Origin: JBDHTO01 sp039808665
GTDB lineage: Bacteria > Pseudomonadota > Alphaproteobacteria > Paracaedibacterales > JAKBAR01
NCBI GenBank assembly: GCA_039808665.1
Contig: JBDHTO010000049.1
Location: 1-9,023, forward strand
Direction of reading: 5' to 3'
Length of the DNA stretch: 9,023 nt
Under the pieces are notes generated by a model. It saw only the letters and a program-made list of their open reading frames with translations, did no database searches and was not told where the DNA came from. The translations under genes and the position numbers were made by a program. Shown piece by piece: positions 5,714 through 9,023 of the stretch. The number at the start of each line of letters is the position of its first letter. The first letter of the stretch is position 1.

Positions 5714-6562
5714 TTATAAGATACTGTCCTGATTCGCGGTCCTAAAAAATGCTGTGATTGGTCGTGAGCCTTGTGCCGCTTTTCTTTGGGCATTTTCTTT
5801 TCTCGTTAGCGCTGCTTTTTCTCCACGTGAGAGATCGCAGCGTCTTTTTGCCGTATCACTATTGGCAGTGTTGCTAGATGTACTTCTCTTTAGATGGGAG
5901 CGTTTTGCATCTACCCGCGGTTCAACAAAGTCATCATCTTCAAAAATATTATCGGTGCTTATACCCAAAATCCCATCCGAAGCTCTTCCAAATGAAGATA
6001 ATTGGGGGGGCTGACCATGTTCCTGGAGTGCAGTTGTTGGAGCCACTGGGGAAGCTGCGCTGGGAAAGAGTACTTCGACAGTTGTTCGTGTGCGTGTAAC
6101 AGTCACTTTTGACGGGGAGTGTTGTCCTGCTGTGGGGGTGCGTCGTTTGAGGGGAGATGAGGGGGCTTGACGTTCCTCGAGTTTAGCGATGCGTGCTTGT
6201 GCTGCTTCTAAATCTTCTGTGAGTTGGGCGACGCGTGCTTGTTCAACTGCAAGCTGCTCTAGAACACCTATAAGTTCTTGCCTAGCTTTGGCTTCTTTGT
6301 GTGCGGCTTCTTGTGCTTTATGAGCCAGGCTTCCTACAATGAAGGGCGATTTTTGGTTATTGATCTGTTGTTGGAGCCTTGCGATTGTTTTGTCTTTTTC
6401 TTCAATCGTCGTTTCTAATCTCCTGTTTTTAGCCGCAGAACTATTGGCTGCGTGCCATGCCTGGCTCTCGGTCATCATGCCTATATCAGAAGGATCCGCA
6501 GAAAAAGAATGTGTTGAGACGAGAACGGTTGAGAGGGTAATAAATTTTAAAAATTTTATCAT
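5714..6562 (-). CDS. Exported coiled-coil protein with eukaryote-like motifs, candidate effector
   Basis: A 282-residue protein of no family I recognise. A Sec signal peptide (residues 1-22: MIKFLKF, hydrophobic core, SFSA before Asp23) predicts export. Residues 43-131 are Ala/Glu/Gln/Lys/Arg-rich helix with heptad-like hydrophobics, broken near 71-78 (KSPFIVGS). A long, apparently disordered C-terminal half follows. There, SPLKRRTP (136-143) and SPSK (149-152) match the minimal proline-directed kinase consensus S-P-x-K. A cluster with Lys225-Arg226, twelve residues, then KRR (239-241) fits a bipartite nuclear localisation signal. SRPITAFF (266-273) resembles a PCNA-interacting box, lacking only the first Gln. 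The protein ends in QDSIL, with no membrane anchor. The gene stands alone between typA and mlaA and is AT-rich upstream. The eukaryotic-motif reading is inference from short patterns. Alternatives are a periplasmic coiled-coil or envelope-spacer protein. That it is a real gene is well supported by the signal peptide, length and terminator. Confidence 0.75.
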   Translation of the reverse strand: MIKFLKFITLSTVLVSTHSFSADPSDIGMMTESQAWHAANSSAAKNRRLETTIEEKDKTIARLQQQINNQKSPFIVGSLAHKAQEAAHKEAKARQELIGVLEQLAVEQARVAQLTEDLEAAQARIAKLEERQAPSSPLKRRTPTAGQHSPSKVTVTRTRTTVEVLFPSAASPVAPTTALQEHGQPPQLSSFGRASDGILGISTDNIFEDDDFVEPRVDAKRSHLKRSTSSNTANSDTAKRRCDLSRGEKAALTRKENAQRKAAQGSRPITAFFRTANQDSIL

Positions 6563-6591
6563 TTTAAGAAAATATAAATATGCTTATGTGT

Positions 6592-6621
6592 AATATATTT
6601 GAATTTTTATTTTTATTTCAA
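6592..6621 (-). promoter_or_regulatory. Possible promoter of the exported coiled-coil gene
   Basis: On the minus strand, TTGAAA (6621-6616), an 18-base spacer and TATATT (6597-6592) resemble a sigma70 promoter. They lie about 30 bp upstream of the ATG at 6562. The region is AT-rich, so chance matches are likely. No clear Shine-Dalgarno precedes the start. Confidence 0.35.
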
Positions 6622-6682
6622 GGAATAAAATTACGCGATGACTGTGAGATATAACTTTTATAAAAATGAGGTATGCATTTTT

Positions 6683-6698
6683 TTAGTGATTCGTTAAG
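6683..6698 (+). promoter_or_regulatory. Weak CtrA-like half-sites upstream of mlaA
   Basis: TTAG (6683-6686), seven bases, TTAAG (6694-6698) has the CtrA spacing but two mismatches to TTAA-N7-TTAAC. It is 39 bp upstream of the mlaA start. In AT-rich DNA this is weak evidence. The rest of the 175-bp intergenic region (6563-6737) holds no convincing mlaA promoter that I can define. Confidence 0.2.
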
Positions 6699-6737
6699 AA
6701 AGTTCTGGCTGAATGAAAAAAGAAAAATTTTTTGTAA

Positions 6738-7568
6738 ATGATTGCTATGAATCCATTTGTTCTGTTTCTTATGAATCTCTTTCTTGTCAGTCCTGTTTTA
6801 GCGGAGACTCAACAAGAGCAAGATAAACGTGCTGTTGAAGCTGAGCCGAGTGAGTATCAGGATCGCTCTGTTGAAAATGGGGATTTTATGGATCCTTTGG
6901 AGCCCTTGAACCGCCTTATTTTTGAAGTGAATGATGTGGCCGATGGTTCTGTGATTAAACCTGTGGCTCATCTTTATGAAGATGTCACGCCTGAGCCAGT
7001 ACGAGAGAGTGTGACGAACTTTATGGATAACCTGATGTTCCCCATCAATTTTGTGAACTTTATCCTTCAGGGGCGTTTTGAAATGGCAGGGCATAGCCTA
7101 GCACGTTTTGTTGTGAATACCACGGCGGGTGTCGGTGGCATGTTTGATCCAGGGACAAAGCTTGGTCTTAAGAAAGAAAATACAGGATTTGGTGATACCC
7201 TTGGCTCATGGGGGATGGAGGCGGGTCCTTATCTTGTGCTTCCTCTATACGGTCCGAGCAGCTTTAGGGGTGGCATTGGCACAGCCGCAGATCATTTCGG
7301 GCATCCTCTTTATTTGGTCACTGTGAATAAAAAAGCTCACGGCAAACGTAACAAGCACCATCAATGGTACAAATGGTACGTGGGGACGCGCATTCTTGAG
7401 GCAATCAACCTTCGTCAGCAATACCTCAAGACTTTGGATGATTTGAAAGCGGATTCCATTGACTATTATGTAGCGCGTAGAAGTATTTACGCGCAGCAAA
7501 CCCTTGAAAAACAAAAGAAAATTCGAGAAGACCGCAAGAAAAATACCCAGGAAGTCGATTATAGCTAG
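6738..7568 (+). CDS. mlaA: MlaA/VacJ family outer-membrane lipid-transport protein
   Basis: A 276-residue member of the MlaA (VacJ) family, the outer-membrane component that removes mislocalised phospholipids from the outer leaflet and passes them to MlaC for retrograde transport. The signal peptide covers residues 1-22 (VSPVLA then Glu23). Conserved family blocks follow: DPLEPLNRLIFEVND (52-66), the amphipathic region around FMDNLMFPINFVNFILQG (95-112), NTTAGVGGMFDPG (127-139), and GFGDTLGSWGMEAGPYLVLPLYGPS (150-174). The C-terminal 30 residues are rich in Lys, Arg and Gln. There is no cysteine at the signal-peptide junction, so unlike the E. coli protein it is not an obvious lipoprotein. 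Met1 and Met4 (6747) are both possible starts and neither has a good ribosome site. None of the mlaBCDEF genes is adjacent. It converges on hemD. Confidence 0.9.
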   Translation: MIAMNPFVLFLMNLFLVSPVLAETQQEQDKRAVEAEPSEYQDRSVENGDFMDPLEPLNRLIFEVNDVADGSVIKPVAHLYEDVTPEPVRESVTNFMDNLMFPINFVNFILQGRFEMAGHSLARFVVNTTAGVGGMFDPGTKLGLKKENTGFGDTLGSWGMEAGPYLVLPLYGPSSFRGGIGTAADHFGHPLYLVTVNKKAHGKRNKHHQWYKWYVGTRILEAINLRQQYLKTLDDLKADSIDYYVARRSIYAQQTLEKQKKIREDRKKNTQEVDYS

Positions 7569-7590
7569 GGGATAACCCTAGCTTTTCCTT
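7563..7590 (+). terminator. Terminator hairpin spanning the mlaA and hemD stop codons
   Basis: AGCTAGGG (7563-7570) and CCCTAGCT (7576-7583) form a perfect eight-base stem with a GATAA loop, followed by a T-rich tract on the plus strand. The mlaA TAG (7566-7568) is in the left arm and the hemD TAG (7580-7578 on minus) is in the right arm. It looks effective for mlaA. The minus-strand side lacks a clean T tract, so it is less certain for hemD. Confidence 0.75.
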
Positions 7591-8249
7591 TTTTCCAGGA
7601 AACTTATCATTTGTTCCGTGCTTTCATAGATGTGGGGGGTGATGTGAGGGAAGAGGGATAGCGTATACTTTGCGATCTCCTGACTAAGGCAGAGCGCATC
7701 GAAGGGGGGGGCATTCTTTAAAATCTGGGCAAGGGTGTGCGCTGATTTCTTTGAAAACAAAGTCACGTATTGAATGTTCTTTTGTTCAAAGGCCCGCTTG
7801 ATGGTGGGGCGAAGTTCCTGCGTGGGATCCGCTCTATAAACGACGATCCGATGACAATAATCTCTCCCAAGCATTTCTTCGAAATCAGCTGTAACCTCCA
7901 TACCGCTGGGGAACAGGTAAAATTGTGCAGGTTGCTCTGAAATCATAGAGAGAAGGTCACGTGCATTACCCTTTGCAGAAAAAACACGTTTATACCCCGC
8001 CTGGATACAGAAAGATGCCGTTACATCTCCCACACAAAAAACAGTTTCTGATCGTGTAAAGGAGTGTGACGACCATATGTTTGCAGCATGCTGGGACGTA
8101 AAAATAAGGGCGTGGGGTGCCTTTGGTGGCCGTGGAAGGTCAAGGGGGATAATGCGGAGGAGTGGTTGAAGATAACGCCCATATCCTTTGATATTTTTGG
8201 CAAAGGAGAGGCTTTCCGAAATGGGTCGTGTGATAAGGATGCCTGTCAT
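7578..8249 (-). CDS. hemD: Uroporphyrinogen-III synthase
   Basis: A 223-residue cytoplasmic enzyme of haem biosynthesis that cyclises hydroxymethylbilane to uroporphyrinogen III with inversion of ring D. The family is poorly conserved, but the recognisable landmarks are present: GILITRP at the N-terminus (3-9), ALIFTSQHAANIW (47-59), FCVGDVTASF (71-80), YLFPSGMEVTADF (111-123), HRIVVYRA (133-140), then YVTLFSKKSAHTL (161-173) and ALCLSQEIAKYT (185-196). The length is slightly below the usual 240-260 residues. The ATG at 8249 gives the standard start; upstream there is only a poor ribosome site. It is not next to hemC, hemE or a mitofilin-like hemX gene. It sits downstream of the rplT terminator, so it probably has its own promoter in the 91-bp gap, although I cannot define one. 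Confidence 0.82.
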   Translation of the reverse strand: MTGILITRPISESLSFAKNIKGYGRYLQPLLRIIPLDLPRPPKAPHALIFTSQHAANIWSSHSFTRSETVFCVGDVTASFCIQAGYKRVFSAKGNARDLLSMISEQPAQFYLFPSGMEVTADFEEMLGRDYCHRIVVYRADPTQELRPTIKRAFEQKNIQYVTLFSKKSAHTLAQILKNAPPFDALCLSQEIAKYTLSLFPHITPHIYESTEQMISFLEKRKS

Positions 8250-8292
8250 ATTCTGACTTTAGGTGGAAAGGGGTGAGTATGCAAGATGCCAC

Positions 8293-8323
8293 AAAAAAAA
8301 CCCGCTATAAATGCGGGCTTTTT
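8293..8323 (-). terminator. Terminator after rplT
   Basis: Read on the minus strand, an A tract, GCCCGC, a seven-base loop, GCGGGT and eight T residues form a classic intrinsic terminator. The core stem pairs 8313-8317 with 8301-8305. It lies just beyond the rplT stop and separates the ribosomal operon from hemD. Confidence 0.87.
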
Positions 8324-8340
8324 CATAGATTTAGGGATGC

Positions 8341-8694
8341 TTATGCAGCTTTTTTTACTTGATCAACAAGGCCTTTGAAGGACTCTGGCTGATTCATCGC
8401 AATGTCTGCAAGCATTTTGCGATCGACTTGGATCCCCGCTTTGTTAAGGCCGTCCATGAAGCGTGAATAGGTCAAGCCAAATTCACGGACAGCGGCGTTA
8501 ATACGCTGAATCCAAAGAGCGCGAAATTCACGCTTTTTATTGCGACGATCGCGGTAAGCATACTGCAAAGCCTTTTCCACACGTTGAAGTGCAGGGCGGA
8601 AGCATGTGCTTGAACGACCACGATAACCCTTTGCGAGTTTGAGAACTTTTTTGTGTTTTGCGTGTGCAGCAACACCACGTTTAATGCGTGCCAT
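8341..8694 (-). CDS. rplT: 50S ribosomal protein L20
   Basis: A 117-residue ribosomal protein that binds 23S rRNA early in large-subunit assembly; in other bacteria it also represses its own operon. The family blocks are clear: MARIKRGVAAHAKHKK at the N-terminus, GYRGRSS (23-29), VEKALQYAYRDRRNKKREFRALW (39-61), RINAAVREFGLTYSRFM (64-80) and the C-terminal DRKMLADIA (91-99). Length is standard. An AGGTGA ribosome site lies a few bases before the ATG, in the 11-bp gap after rpmI. In many bacteria pheS-pheT follows; here a terminator follows instead. Confidence 0.98.
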   Translation of the reverse strand: MARIKRGVAAHAKHKKVLKLAKGYRGRSSTCFRPALQRVEKALQYAYRDRRNKKREFRALWIQRINAAVREFGLTYSRFMDGLNKAGIQVDRKMLADIAMNQPESFKGLVDQVKKAA

Positions 8695-8705
8695 GGATCA
8701 CCTCA

Positions 8706-8903
8706 CTAGATATGGAAATAATAGTCACGAACTTTTTTCGCATCGCACTCGTCCATGATTGTGGACCCGCGTGCATTGCGAATAAAATCGTTACTGCGTT
8801 TAATCATACCGTGACGCTTACCAGCCTGGCCCATTTTAATCTTGCCAGAACCTGTCACACGAAAGCGCTTTTTGGCGCTGCTTTTCGTTTTTAATTTGGG
8901 CAT
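8706..8903 (-). CDS. rpmI: 50S ribosomal protein L35
   Basis: A 65-residue basic ribosomal protein with the standard start MPKLKTKSSAKKRF, the GQAGKRHGMIKRS block (25-37) and FIRNARG (40-46), followed by the usual variable C-terminus. It is the first gene of the rpmI-rplT pair, 11 bp upstream of rplT. A purine-rich stretch (AAAGAGAAGA) precedes the ATG as a modest ribosome site. infC, often directly upstream, is not present within the 120 bp that remain. Confidence 0.98.
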   Translation of the reverse strand: MPKLKTKSSAKKRFRVTGSGKIKMGQAGKRHGMIKRSNDFIRNARGSTIMDECDAKKVRDYYFHI

Positions 8904-9023
8904 TTTCTTCTCTTTAAGTTTAGTGGTTTATTGAATAGCAAGGAGGCAGCCCTTTATCTCAGCCCCTTTTGCTGACAGGAAAATCTAACACAAGATCCTC
9001 TCAAGCGCAAGAAAATCTCAAGG
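8904..9023 (-). promoter_or_regulatory. rpmI: Leader and probable promoter of rpmI-rplT
   Basis: No gene is visible in these 120 bases. On the minus strand TTGCGC (9010-9005), 16 bases and TTAGAT (8988-8983) form a plausible promoter, giving a leader of about 70 bases. The leader contains a five-base hairpin (TCAGC 8959-8963 with GCTGA 8971-8975) and the sequence CCTCCTT (8946-8940), identical to the 16S rRNA anti-Shine-Dalgarno core. L20 feedback usually acts on a leader of this operon, but I cannot identify the L20-binding structure here. Confidence 0.4.

Noticed and set aside
5754..6099. Plus-strand frames opposite the exported coiled-coil gene
   Set aside because: They have no ribosome site and no recognisable motifs, whereas the minus-strand frame has a signal peptide, a coiled coil and a matching terminator.
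8688..8894. Plus-strand frame opposite rpmI
   Set aside because: It is antisense to rpmI, a universally conserved gene; shadow reading.

Overview
The window looks like a chromosomal segment of an alphaproteobacterium with moderate GC (mid-40s per cent by eye). The clade markers are a ChpT-type histidine phosphotransferase and matches to the alphaproteobacterial CtrA box, TTAA-N7-TTAAC. The remaining genes are housekeeping (typA, rplT, rpmI, hemD, mlaA) or catabolic (psuK, psuG). The mix resembles a host-associated alphaproteobacterium such as Holosporales. That placement is inference. I see no tRNA, rRNA, CRISPR, insertion sequence or phage genes.

Layout, left to right. (1) 1-572, minus: N-terminal 190 codons of chpT, running off the left edge. 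(2) 573-671: divergent promoter region with a near-perfect CtrA-like box over a TTGACG -35. (3) 672-890, plus: a tiny secreted Ala/Pro/Ser- then Lys/Glu-rich protein, followed by a strong terminator. (4) 1035-2865, plus: a two-gene pseudouridine catabolism operon, psuK-psuG, with overlapping reading frames. (5) 2840-3694, minus: a single-domain voltage-gated cation channel that overlaps the end of psuG by 26 bp. (6) 3695-3807: divergent promoter region with a perfect CtrA box. (7) 3808-5625, plus: typA/bipA, then a terminator. (8) 5714-6562, minus: an unrecognised exported coiled-coil protein with nuclear-localisation-like and PCNA-binding-like motifs. (9) 6738-7568, plus: mlaA/vacJ. (10) 7578-8249, minus: hemD, converging on mlaA through a hairpin that contains both stop codons. 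(11) 8341-8903, minus: rpmI-rplT ribosomal operon with its own terminator and a leader at 8904-9023.

How the parts connect. ChpT normally passes phosphate from CckA to CtrA and CpdR, so CtrA-like boxes beside chpT/small secreted gene and between typA/channel suggest that part of this window belongs to a CtrA regulon. PsuK and PsuG turn pseudouridine into uracil and ribose 5-phosphate, a sensible salvage route for a cell with access to degraded RNA. The most unusual items are the exported protein at 5714-6562, which looks like a candidate host-directed effector, and the channel, whose selectivity filter carries a one-residue insertion and whose S4 segment has Trp in place of the third gating arginine.
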